Below are positions 1 through 6,998 of a DNA stretch of 64,000 bases, piece after piece. The DNA is taken from the NCBI RefSeq assembly GCF_947503045.1, contig NZ_CANNCF010000001.1, forward strand, positions 1,178,001-1,242,000, given 5' to 3'. The position numbers and the translations under genes were made by a program. The stretch comes from an uncultured Tateyamaria sp. (GTDB lineage: Bacteria > Pseudomonadota > Alphaproteobacteria > Rhodobacterales > Rhodobacteraceae). Numbering within the stretch: position 1 is the first letter of the stretch; each line of letters begins with the position of its first letter. The notes beneath the pieces were generated by a model that saw only the letters and a program-made list of their open reading frames with translations, was not told where the DNA came from and did no database searches.

Positions 1-140
1 TTGGATTGCGCGCGTGCGATCCCGGGAGTGAACAGCCCCACACCGCCCGCTGTCGTGGCCGCTGCCGCGACGGAGGCGGCGGTCAGAAACGTTCGGCGGT
101 TCACGCCGCCCGTGTCGTCAGTATCTGAAAAATCTGTCAT
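1..140 (-). CDS. Tat-exported protein, 5' part only (probable periplasmic binding protein)
   Basis: Only the first 46 codons lie in the window; the gene runs off the left edge. The N-terminus carries a twin-arginine motif (NRRTFLTAAS) at residues 14-23, an Ala-rich hydrophobic stretch and a cleavage-type ARAQS sequence near residue 42, which together make a clear Tat signal peptide. An AGGGAGG ribosome site lies about 7 bases before the ATG at 140. The gene follows the RuBisCO-like gene by 24 bases on the same strand, so the two are probably co-transcribed. In this context a solute-binding protein of a second importer is the likeliest product, but a periplasmic oxidoreductase is equally compatible with the visible residues. 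Confidence 0.7.
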   Translation of the reverse strand, partial: MTDFSDTDDTGGVNRRTFLTAASVAAAATTAGGVGLFTPGIARAQS

Positions 141-164
141 GTCTTCCTCCCTAAATGTTGTTGC

Positions 165-1292
165 TTATCCGCCCGTTAGCGCGGCCTTGAGCTCCCGAAT
201 GCCGCTTGCAATCTCGTCCTTGTATCGCATCGCGCCCCCCCCAAAGAGGAACACGGCTTCGGGGCCGTACATCTCGCGAAGCAAAGGCGCGAGTTCGAGG
301 TTCATTCCGCCGCCCGGGGACGGCAGAATGGGTATGAAGGGCCCGTTTGGGTCCCGGCAGTCCTGCGCGACCTGCACGCACAACTCCTTGGAAAATCCGT
401 AGCGACCGCCAAAGCTGGGGTAGATCGATATGTCCGCGCCCATCAGCCGTGGATATGATGCATACATCACCGAATGGCTCAGTCCGTTCAGACCGGCATT
501 GGTGAACGATCCCATGCCGGACGGGTGGAACATGATCGGTCGCGACAGCTCGGGCGTTCCGGCCAGAAAGCGGACCGAGTCAAAACCGGTAAGCCCCGGC
601 ATGACCAGATATCCGCCTGCTCCGGCTTCCACCGCAAAGCGTGCCCGTTCTTCCAGCTTGTCAACCGGGCACAGCATGGACGGCGCATAGATCGTGGTAT
701 TTCCGGTCTCTGCATTGGCTTTTGCGACGGCCTTGGAAATGGCTTCGACCCGGGGCTCGAACGGGGCCCAGTGCTGCATCGCAAGACTATGGTCGTCCTT
801 GATCAGGTCGATCCCACCCAGCACGCATTGATAGGCCCGCTCGGCCAGTTCGTCCGCTGACAGTCCCATCGGCTTGAGGACGGCACAGACCATCGGGCCG
901 GACCCGCCGACAATGTCGCGCACGCCCTTGGCGCCGAATTGCGGGCCGGGGAACATCGACTGCACCTCGGCGGACAGCTCGATCCCGACCAGCTTGACGG
1001 CGACATGGATCGAACAATTGCCGTACAGCACATTCATCATCTGGGGCAACTCACCCCCCGTGATGTCGGAGCGATAGCGGATGCGGGCGCGGTAGATGCC
1101 GCCGCCCTGATCCTCGACCGTCTCGACCTGCGCCAGCACGTAGTCGAGGATAAATCCATGCGGCACAGCTTCGTCGATGCATTCGATCGTCTGTTCGCGC
1201 GCAATACTGCGCGCCCAGCCGTCTGCGTCTGACGGGCTGTCTGCTTTGAATTCGTAAGTTCCCCAGAACTCGGCCATAGGCTGGTCCGTCAC
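165..1292 (-). CDS. RuBisCO-like protein (form IV)
   Basis: The 375-residue product has the N-terminal alpha/beta and TIM-barrel layout of RuBisCO large subunits. Visible active-site landmarks are LKPMGLS (Lys140, equivalent to RuBisCO Lys175), IKDDH (Lys165, the carbamylated lysine, with Asp167), FHPSG (His256) and the phosphate loops PSPGGGM (about 325-330) and LFGGG (349-353). The usual Glu after KDD is His168, and the loop-6 lysine region reads FGGRYGF, so true carboxylase activity is not expected. Known form IV members act as enolases or isomerases in methionine salvage, or in apiose breakdown as 3-oxo-isoapionate-4-phosphate decarboxylase (OiaX). The KDDH pattern fits the latter type better, from memory. 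No OiaK-type kinase is seen nearby. The listed start is GTG; ATG at 1277 is an alternative. Confidence 0.88.
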   Translation of the reverse strand: MTDQPMAEFWGTYEFKADSPSDADGWARSIAREQTIECIDEAVPHGFILDYVLAQVETVEDQGGGIYRARIRYRSDITGGELPQMMNVLYGNCSIHVAVKLVGIELSAEVQSMFPGPQFGAKGVRDIVGGSGPMVCAVLKPMGLSADELAERAYQCVLGGIDLIKDDHSLAMQHWAPFEPRVEAISKAVAKANAETGNTTIYAPSMLCPVDKLEERARFAVEAGAGGYLVMPGLTGFDSVRFLAGTPELSRPIMFHPSGMGSFTNAGLNGLSHSVMYASYPRLMGADISIYPSFGGRYGFSKELCVQVAQDCRDPNGPFIPILPSPGGGMNLELAPLLREMYGPEAVFLFGGGAMRYKDEIASGIRELKAALTGG

Positions 1293-1383
1293 CCTGCATT
1301 CAGTGTCTTGTCAAAGAGATCAACAAATGATCTTCTTTTTGTCAAACACAATTTGCATTTGTAAATTCAAAGGCGAGGGCCCG
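1293..1383. promoter_or_regulatory. Divergent control region with two TGTCAAA elements
   Basis: This AT-rich interval separates the divergent RuBisCO-like and flavoprotein genes. TGTCAAA occurs at 1309-1315 and 1340-1346, exactly 31 bases apart (about three helical turns). The same heptamer occurs in the two other divergent control regions of the island, at 6945 and 13853. This pattern suggests an operator for one of the two SorC-family regulators encoded in the island; binding is inferred. Confidence 0.5.
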
Positions 1384-3042
1384 TTGAAACTGAGACAAGA
1401 GGCGATTGCCCGGCTGGACAATCTGCGCACGCCAGACGTTCTGATCCTGGGCGGTGGCGTGAACGGGATTGCGACCTTGCGTGATCTCGCGCTCAACGGG
1501 GTGTCCGCCGTCTTGATCGAGCGCGGCGATTTTTGCCGGGGGGCCAGCGGGGCCTCCAGCCGGATGGCCCATGGCGGGTTGCGCTATCTGGAAAACCGCG
1601 AATTCGATTTGGTGCGCGACGCGCTGGAGGAGCGCGATCTGCTGCTCAAACACGCCCCGCATGCCGTTGTGCCGCAGGCCTTCCTGTTGCCGGTCGAGCA
1701 CCGTCTGCGCGGCACATTTGGTGCGGCGCTCAAGTTCCTCGGGATGGGCGGGCGCACGTCCCAGCCCTCCGCGCTTGGGATGAAGGCGGCGCTGATGATC
1801 TATGACAGGTTTCAGACCAGTGCCGCGTTGCCACGCCACAAGATGACCTTGTCGCGCGTGGATTTGCCCATCGGGACGCAGGCCCGCTTTGGCGCGTCGC
1901 TCAGCTATTTCGATGGCAAGTTCTGCAACCCCGAGGGGTTGGTGTTTGAACTGTTGCAAGAGGCGCTGGACCAGTCCTCCGATGTCACCGCGCTGAACCA
2001 CGTTGATTTTCAGTGCCTTACAGATGGCACGATTACCCTCAAGGGCGATGGCGTGCGAGCGGATATCACCCCCAGGCTGATCATCAACGCGACCGGTGCC
2101 TGGCTTGACCGCACCAACGCACTGCTGGATGTGCCCACAGACTATGTCACAGCCGTCAAAGGCGCGCAGATTGTACTGAACCGACCTGATCTGCTGCAAC
2201 GGCTTGCCGGGCGGGCCCTGTATTTCCCTGACACGGGCGGGCGCTTTGTGATCTGCGCGCCGCTCGATCAGACAGTGCTGGTCGGCACCAGCGAAGTCGT
2301 GGTGCCCGATGCATCTGATGCCACCATCGCCTCTGCCGAAATTGACTACCTCCTGCAGGCGATGAACACGTTGTTCGCGGATCTGAGGGTGACCGAAGAC
2401 GACATTCTCGTCGCCACAACCGGCGCGCGCCCTTTGCAAAAGGTGAAGGGGGGGAACGTTACGGCCGCACCGCGCGGGCATGTGATCCACGTCGACGAAA
2501 CCCCGGCTGGACAGCCGCTGATGTCTCTGGCGGGTGGCAAGTGGACGACTTTTCGCGGCTTTGCCGAAGAGGCCGCGGATCAGGCCCTGAAGGCGCTTGG
2601 CAAGGCGCGCACGGTCAGCACCCGCACGCGTGGCTATGCCGGAACCCCAACTGCCGACACACCCGCAGACCCGCGCGACCGTCAGCTTGCCGAGCGGTAT
2701 GGCGGGCTGTGGCAAGCGGTGTCCGCGTTCTGTGCGGAAGAGGCTGACGCACCGCTGGACGACGCGCCCGGGTTCTCGCAACGCGAAATTGTCTGGCTGG
2801 TGCAGGGGCGAGGGGCCTTGCATCTTGATGACCTCATCTTGCGCCGCACCCGTCTGGCGCTCGAGCAACCCATCGAGGATGCGCTTCTGGACGAACTGGC
2901 GGGCATTATGGCGCAGGCCCTCGATCAGACAGCAGCCTGGGCCGACAGCGAGGTTCGCCGGATTCGCGCGCTGCCGACGGTGAGTTACCAAAGCGCACGC
3001 GCGCTTGCGGCACAGGACAACACAGCTATGATCGCCCGATGA
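1384..3042 (+). CDS. FAD-dependent polyol-phosphate dehydrogenase, GlpD/EryB-like
   Basis: The product is a DAO-family flavoprotein of 552 residues from the TTG at 1384. An FAD-binding LGGGVNG motif lies near residue 22, followed by the GlpD-type GASGASSRMAHGGLRYLE segment. A C-terminal domain of about 120 residues matches GlpD/EryB length. Such enzymes oxidise glycerol-3-phosphate or, in erythritol degradation, erythritol-4-phosphate, passing electrons to quinone at the membrane. The open frame extends upstream to 1303, but that extension reads through the AT-rich operator region, while the TTG at 1384 has GGCGAGG just upstream and puts the FAD motif where the family has it. The gene overlaps the next regulator by four bases (ATGA). 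An EryB-like role on a polyol phosphate is inferred from the neighbouring EryA-like kinase and EryD-like regulators. Confidence 0.82.
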   Translation: MKLRQEAIARLDNLRTPDVLILGGGVNGIATLRDLALNGVSAVLIERGDFCRGASGASSRMAHGGLRYLENREFDLVRDALEERDLLLKHAPHAVVPQAFLLPVEHRLRGTFGAALKFLGMGGRTSQPSALGMKAALMIYDRFQTSAALPRHKMTLSRVDLPIGTQARFGASLSYFDGKFCNPEGLVFELLQEALDQSSDVTALNHVDFQCLTDGTITLKGDGVRADITPRLIINATGAWLDRTNALLDVPTDYVTAVKGAQIVLNRPDLLQRLAGRALYFPDTGGRFVICAPLDQTVLVGTSEVVVPDASDATIASAEIDYLLQAMNTLFADLRVTEDDILVATTGARPLQKVKGGNVTAAPRGHVIHVDETPAGQPLMSLAGGKWTTFRGFAEEAADQALKALGKARTVSTRTRGYAGTPTADTPADPRDRQLAERYGGLWQAVSAFCAEEADAPLDDAPGFSQREIVWLVQGRGALHLDDLILRRTRLALEQPIEDALLDELAGIMAQALDQTAAWADSEVRRIRALPTVSYQSARALAAQDNTAMIAR

Positions 3043-4022
3043 CCGACCGGCCGTCCTCCTCAGTCCTGAAATACGCAACCCGCAGCGCGCCGCCCTCCGA
3101 TGCGGTCGTGTCCGAAACCGCGTGGCTCTATTATGTGCGCGGGCTGACGCAGGGCGAAGTGGCGCAGGCGCAAAACATCTCGCGTCCCACCGTCGCCGCC
3201 TATCTGAAGGCAGCCAAAGAGCGGGGCCTGATTGCCATCAAGCTCGACCCACATCACCTGCGCCTGAACGAGCTGAGCCACGCGCTCAAGACCCGGTTTG
3301 GGGTCGACGCGGTCCACGTGCTGCCCGCAAACGGGCTGATCGGCAAAGAGCTTACGCAAGCCGTGAGCGAGGTCGGGGCGCATCTGCTGCCGGGCTTCTT
3401 TGAGCCGCTCGACATTGTCGGCGTCTCCTGGGGCGAAACCATCTCGCTGCTGGCCGAGGTGGTGCCATACTGGCCGCAGCAAAACCTCAAGGTGATCCAG
3501 CTTTTGGGGTCGATGGCCAACCCGCTGATCATGAGTTCGGAACGCTGCACATCGGAAATTGCGCGCCGCCTTGGTGGCACAGGGATCAACATGAATGCCC
3601 CTGCCGTGTGTTCAACCAAATCGGTTGCGGACAGCCTGCGGTCCGAGCCGATCATCGCAGAGCAACTGGCGCAACTGAAGCACTGCAACAAGGCGGTGTT
3701 TTCGGTCAGCACCTGCGACGCCGAAGCGCATGTCGTGCAGTTCAAAGTCGCCACGCCTGAGGACGTCAGTTACTACCAATCCCAAGGCGCGGTCTGCAAC
3801 GCAGTGGGCCGGTTTCTGGATGCCGACGGCCATCAGGTCAAAGGGCCACTGGACGACCGATTGTTTGCAGTTGAATGGGACGACTTTCGGGTCATGCAAG
3901 GCTTTATGGTCGTGTCAGGCCTTGAAAAAGCGCAAGCCACCCGCGCTGTGTTGAAAGGGGCCAAGGTCTCGCAATTGGTGCTGGACGATGCCCTTGCGGC
4001 CGCCATTCTGGCGCTAGACTAG
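3039..4022 (+). CDS. SorC/DeoR-family transcriptional regulator
   Basis: The 327-residue product has an N-terminal helix-turn-helix (residues 36-58, around GEVAQAQNISRPTVAAYL) and a C-terminal sugar-binding SorC domain that resembles a phosphosugar isomerase fold. Members such as EryD and SorC respond to a phosphorylated sugar and control the adjacent catabolic operon. Its ATG overlaps the flavoprotein stop codon, so both are made from one transcript. Its 3' end overlaps the convergent PfkB gene by nine bases. It is one of two SorC-type regulators in the island. The two are clearly paralogous in layout but differ in sequence, which suggests control of different operons or of different intermediates. 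Confidence 0.88.
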   Translation: MTDRPSSSVLKYATRSAPPSDAVVSETAWLYYVRGLTQGEVAQAQNISRPTVAAYLKAAKERGLIAIKLDPHHLRLNELSHALKTRFGVDAVHVLPANGLIGKELTQAVSEVGAHLLPGFFEPLDIVGVSWGETISLLAEVVPYWPQQNLKVIQLLGSMANPLIMSSERCTSEIARRLGGTGINMNAPAVCSTKSVADSLRSEPIIAEQLAQLKHCNKAVFSVSTCDAEAHVVQFKVATPEDVSYYQSQGAVCNAVGRFLDADGHQVKGPLDDRLFAVEWDDFRVMQGFMVVSGLEKAQATRAVLKGAKVSQLVLDDALAAAILALD

Positions 4023-4958
4023 GATGTCTGCCGTTTCCATGAAGGCCAATGTGGTGTCCAGATCGACCACGCCTGCATCCGACCCCAAACCGGTGGCCAC
4101 CAATCCGGAGGTTGCGGTACCAAGGCGGCAGGCCGCCTCCAGATCATAGCCCATGTTCAGCCCGGCGATGAACCCGCCACAATAGCTGTCGCCGCATCCC
4201 GTGGTGTCGGACACATCGACCTTGAAGGCGGGCATCTGGAACGTGGTATCGGCGGTCTTGATGAACGACCCTTCGGGGCCGGTCTTGAGAATGCAGGCCG
4301 CCGCCCCGAGATCCATAAAGAACTGCGCGATATCCGTTCGATCCGTCAGGCCCGAGATGAACTCGGCCTCTTCAATAGAGGGCATGAAATAGTCGATATG
4401 GGGCAGCATGGGCTTGAGTTGTTCCAGCGTGCCCTCGTGCGGGCCGATCAGATCGAATGTGGTGGTCAGCCCCTTGCCCTTGGCGTGGGCCAGCAGCTTG
4501 GCGCCCTGGCCGTCTTCCATCGCGCGGATGAAACCGTGGCCCGCATAATGCAGGTACTTGGCATCGCATACCGCGTCGAACATGTCCTCCGTCACAAACA
4601 GCTCTTCGGATGCGCCGCGGCAATGCAGGCAGGGGCGATCGCCATTGGGGCGGATCGGCAGAATGGTGGACGAGGTGCCGACGGCCTTGGTGCGCATCGC
4701 CATTGAGGTATCAATGCTCATGCGTCCGAACACGTCGTGGATGAAGTCCCCCTTTTCATCCTCGCCGACGCAGAACACGGCTGTCGTCTTTGTGCCCATC
4801 TTGGCGCAGTTCATCACCGACCCGCCAACAGTTCCCGCCGGGTTGATCCGGATTTCGTCCAGAAATGCGATCCCGCCACCATCAGGAATGTCGGCCACAT
4901 GCCGTCCTGAAATATCAAGGGTCATGAACCCGACAAAGCTTGCATCGAATTTGGTCAC
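4014..4958 (-). CDS. PfkB-family carbohydrate kinase
   Basis: The 314-residue product is a ribokinase/PfkB-type sugar kinase. The N-terminal glycine-rich segment (NPAGTVGGSVMNCAKMG, residues 39-55) and the C-terminal signature DTTGCGDSYCGGFIAG near residue 250, with the catalytic Asp of GCGD, are both present. It starts at a GTG directly after the stop codon of the transketolase C-subunit gene, so the three genes 6907 to 4014 form one operon. It probably phosphorylates a ketose, deoxyribose-like sugar or sugar acid feeding or following the transketolase step. The exact substrate cannot be read from the sequence. Confidence 0.88.
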   Translation of the reverse strand: MTKFDASFVGFMTLDISGRHVADIPDGGGIAFLDEIRINPAGTVGGSVMNCAKMGTKTTAVFCVGEDEKGDFIHDVFGRMSIDTSMAMRTKAVGTSSTILPIRPNGDRPCLHCRGASEELFVTEDMFDAVCDAKYLHYAGHGFIRAMEDGQGAKLLAHAKGKGLTTTFDLIGPHEGTLEQLKPMLPHIDYFMPSIEEAEFISGLTDRTDIAQFFMDLGAAACILKTGPEGSFIKTADTTFQMPAFKVDVSDTTGCGDSYCGGFIAGLNMGYDLEAACRLGTATSGLVATGLGSDAGVVDLDTTLAFMETADILV

Positions 4959-5963
4959 TTACAGGCCCTCCGCCTTTGCAAGGGAGTGTACGGCATCAAC
5001 CCGTGCTGCGGACAGGTCTTCTTCGGTGATGCCGAGTTTTTGTCCCATCAAATCCTCGATCCCTTGGGTCAGCGCCAGCGCATCCAACCCGTAATAACGC
5101 ATGAGATACGCGCGGCTGCCGCCATGGGCATAGGTGTCGTTCAGTCCCAGTCGCTTGAGTTTTTTGCCCACGCCGTTGTCGGCCATGATTTCGGCCATCA
5201 GGGACCCGATCCCGCCTTCGGTCACGTGGTTTTCCAGCGTGACAACGCCGCCTTTGACGCTGTTGATGTGATCCAGCATGGCGGCGGCATTGAACGGCTT
5301 GATCGTGTTGAGATGCAGATGGCGTACGGACACGCCCGCGCCTTCCAAGGCTTTGGTGGCGCGCATCGCCTCTTCGGTGGTGATGCCGGCGGTGACGATC
5401 AGGATGTCGTCGCCCAAGGACAGTTCGCGCATCTGGCCCACCACAATCGGCGTGTCGAACAGACGCGGCATCTGCCCGCGCAGCACGCGGCAATAAACGG
5501 GGCCGTCGATGCTGTCAGCGGCCTCGCAAATGCTTTCGACTTCGGTCGCATCGCCGGTCTCAAGGATCGTCATGTTGGGCATGGAGCGCATGACGGAGAT
5601 ATCTTCGATGGCTTGATGCGTCATGCCGCCGGGCGTGGTGATGCCGGGCAGGAACCCCATGATGCGCACCTTGCGCCGGGGATAGGCGATGGACGCTATC
5701 AGCTGATCATAGGGACGGCGGTAGCAGAAAACGCCAAAGGTGTGGATGAATGGGCGATACCCGGCGAGGCCAAGACCCCCGGCAAAGCTCATCATGTTTT
5801 GTTCGGCCATGCCAAGGCTCAGGAACTGGTCGGGGTGGTTGTCGCGAAACTTGTCGATCTCGCAGCTCGACGTCAGATCGGCGGACAGACACAGCACATC
5901 CGGATTGGCCAAGGCGTGTTGTTCAAAGGCCCGCTCATAGGGGCGGCTTACCATTTCCAGCAT
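4959..5963 (-). CDS. Transketolase-like subunit, C-terminal half (pyrimidine-binding and C domains)
   Basis: The 334-residue product matches the second half of transketolase. A pyrimidine-binding domain contains the catalytic glutamate in SLGMAEQNMMSFAGG (Glu54), and a transketolase C-terminal domain follows from about residue 190. The N-terminal half is encoded immediately upstream with an ATGA overlap, so the functional enzyme is a two-gene split transketolase. Split transketolases of this kind include the AptA/AptB pair that cleaves apulose-4-phosphate in D-apiose degradation, as well as several uncharacterised relatives. The context of a sugar importer and kinases supports a dedicated catabolic transketolase rather than the pentose-phosphate housekeeping enzyme. 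Confidence 0.88.
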   Translation of the reverse strand: MLEMVSRPYERAFEQHALANPDVLCLSADLTSSCEIDKFRDNHPDQFLSLGMAEQNMMSFAGGLGLAGYRPFIHTFGVFCYRRPYDQLIASIAYPRRKVRIMGFLPGITTPGGMTHQAIEDISVMRSMPNMTILETGDATEVESICEAADSIDGPVYCRVLRGQMPRLFDTPIVVGQMRELSLGDDILIVTAGITTEEAMRATKALEGAGVSVRHLHLNTIKPFNAAAMLDHINSVKGGVVTLENHVTEGGIGSLMAEIMADNGVGKKLKRLGLNDTYAHGGSRAYLMRYYGLDALALTQGIEDLMGQKLGITEEDLSAARVDAVHSLAKAEGL

Positions 5964-6907
5964 CAGTGCGCTCCTGCATAGTCGACCGGGTCGACCTTGA
6001 GTGATTTGGCGATCTCGACGTTGTAGCGCGCGCGTTCCTCTTCGGATTTGAAGCGGACATAGTGCAGGCGCGGGAACCGTTCGAGCAGCGTGGGCATACC
6101 GCGCCAGGGCGAGGAATTGGCCAGAATGATCAGCGGCTTGCCCATGTGCGGGGTGCGGGCCGCGGCGCGCATCTCGTCGAGGTTGTGGGCATCGGCCCAG
6201 ACCACCTTGGCGCCGAAATCCTCCATCTTCTGGGCGATATCGCCAACTTCCATCACCGAGTTCATCGCGCCGTCACATTGCTGCCGGTTCACGTCCATGA
6301 TGGCTTTTACGTTGTCGATCTTGTGGTGCGCGCAGCACTGGATGGCCTCCCATGTCTGACCTTCCTGCACTTCGCCGTCAGACATGTAGACCCAGACCTT
6401 GCCCGTCTCGCCACGCCGTTTGCGGCCCCATGCCAGCCCTGCCGCCGTGGACAGACCGATGCCAAGAGTGCCGTTATGCACCTCCATGCCGGGGCTGTGT
6501 TCGGCTCCGATCATCTCGACCGAGGAGCCGTCCTTGTTGAACATCTCAAGCCCTTCGGGGGCCATGCGCCCCACTTCGATCAGCGTGGCATAGGCGACCA
6601 GTGCATAATGTGCAGGGGCGATAAACAGGCGGTCGAGGTCGGGCTCAAACGGCCCGTTATAGCCCGCACCGGTATGATAGTCGGGATTGTCCGCACTTGG
6701 CACGCCGCCAAAGGATTTCGGGATCATCGGCAGCGTCGGCGGGCCAAGGTTCAGCTCTTCGTTATAGAGCCATGCGAGCTGTTCGGCAGCCGAGCAGGCC
6801 TGGCTCAGGTACCCGCCATTGTTGCGCATGGCGTGTTCGAACACACGGCGGCGAATGCCAAGGGCAACATCTTCGGTTGTCTTCTCGTTCGTCAGCATCT
6901 GCGCCAT
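5963..6907 (-). CDS. Transketolase-like subunit, N-terminal half (TPP-binding)
   Basis: The 314-residue product is the thiamine-diphosphate-binding half of a split transketolase. The diphosphate/Mg motif is read as SDGEVQEGQ (residues 176-184) with Asn207 in DVNRQQ, and the HNGTLGIGLSTAAG segment (144-157) is typical of the family. It is the first gene of an operon with the C-half and the PfkB kinase. The start at 6907 gives the normal N-terminus; 91 bases of AT-rich control sequence separate it from the divergent molybdoenzyme gene. Confidence 0.88.
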   Translation of the reverse strand: MAQMLTNEKTTEDVALGIRRRVFEHAMRNNGGYLSQACSAAEQLAWLYNEELNLGPPTLPMIPKSFGGVPSADNPDYHTGAGYNGPFEPDLDRLFIAPAHYALVAYATLIEVGRMAPEGLEMFNKDGSSVEMIGAEHSPGMEVHNGTLGIGLSTAAGLAWGRKRRGETGKVWVYMSDGEVQEGQTWEAIQCCAHHKIDNVKAIMDVNRQQCDGAMNSVMEVGDIAQKMEDFGAKVVWADAHNLDEMRAAARTPHMGKPLIILANSSPWRGMPTLLERFPRLHYVRFKSEEERARYNVEIAKSLKVDPVDYAGAH

Positions 6908-6998
6908 ACTCCGTTCCAGAATGTCGAACCTGAGTAGTTACATATGTCAAAATACATGTCATATGCAAACCTAATAGTCAGCCCGGGAAAGCTGTAGG
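6908..6998. promoter_or_regulatory. Divergent control region with TGTCA repeats and CATATG pair
   Basis: The interval between the split-transketolase operon and the molybdoenzyme gene contains TGTCAAA at 6945-6951 and TGTCA at 6957-6961, plus CATATG at 6941-6946 and 6960-6965. It is far richer in A and T than the flanking genes. The shared heptamer links it to the control regions at 1309-1346 and 13853, so a common SorC-type regulator is a reasonable inference. Confidence 0.45.

Noticed and set aside
1-402. Plus-strand open frame at the left edge
   Set aside because: It overlaps the Tat-signal gene and the 3' end of the RuBisCO-like gene on the other strand and has no ribosome site in view.
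165-1292. True RuBisCO large subunit
   Set aside because: The metal-ligand Glu and the loop-6 lysine are replaced, the protein is short (375 residues), and no small subunit or phosphoribulokinase gene is nearby.
1342-3078. 578-codon open frame on the minus strand
   Set aside because: It is antisense to the GlpD/EryB-like flavoprotein gene, which has clear family motifs. The antisense translation has no domain resemblance and is explained by GC codon bias.
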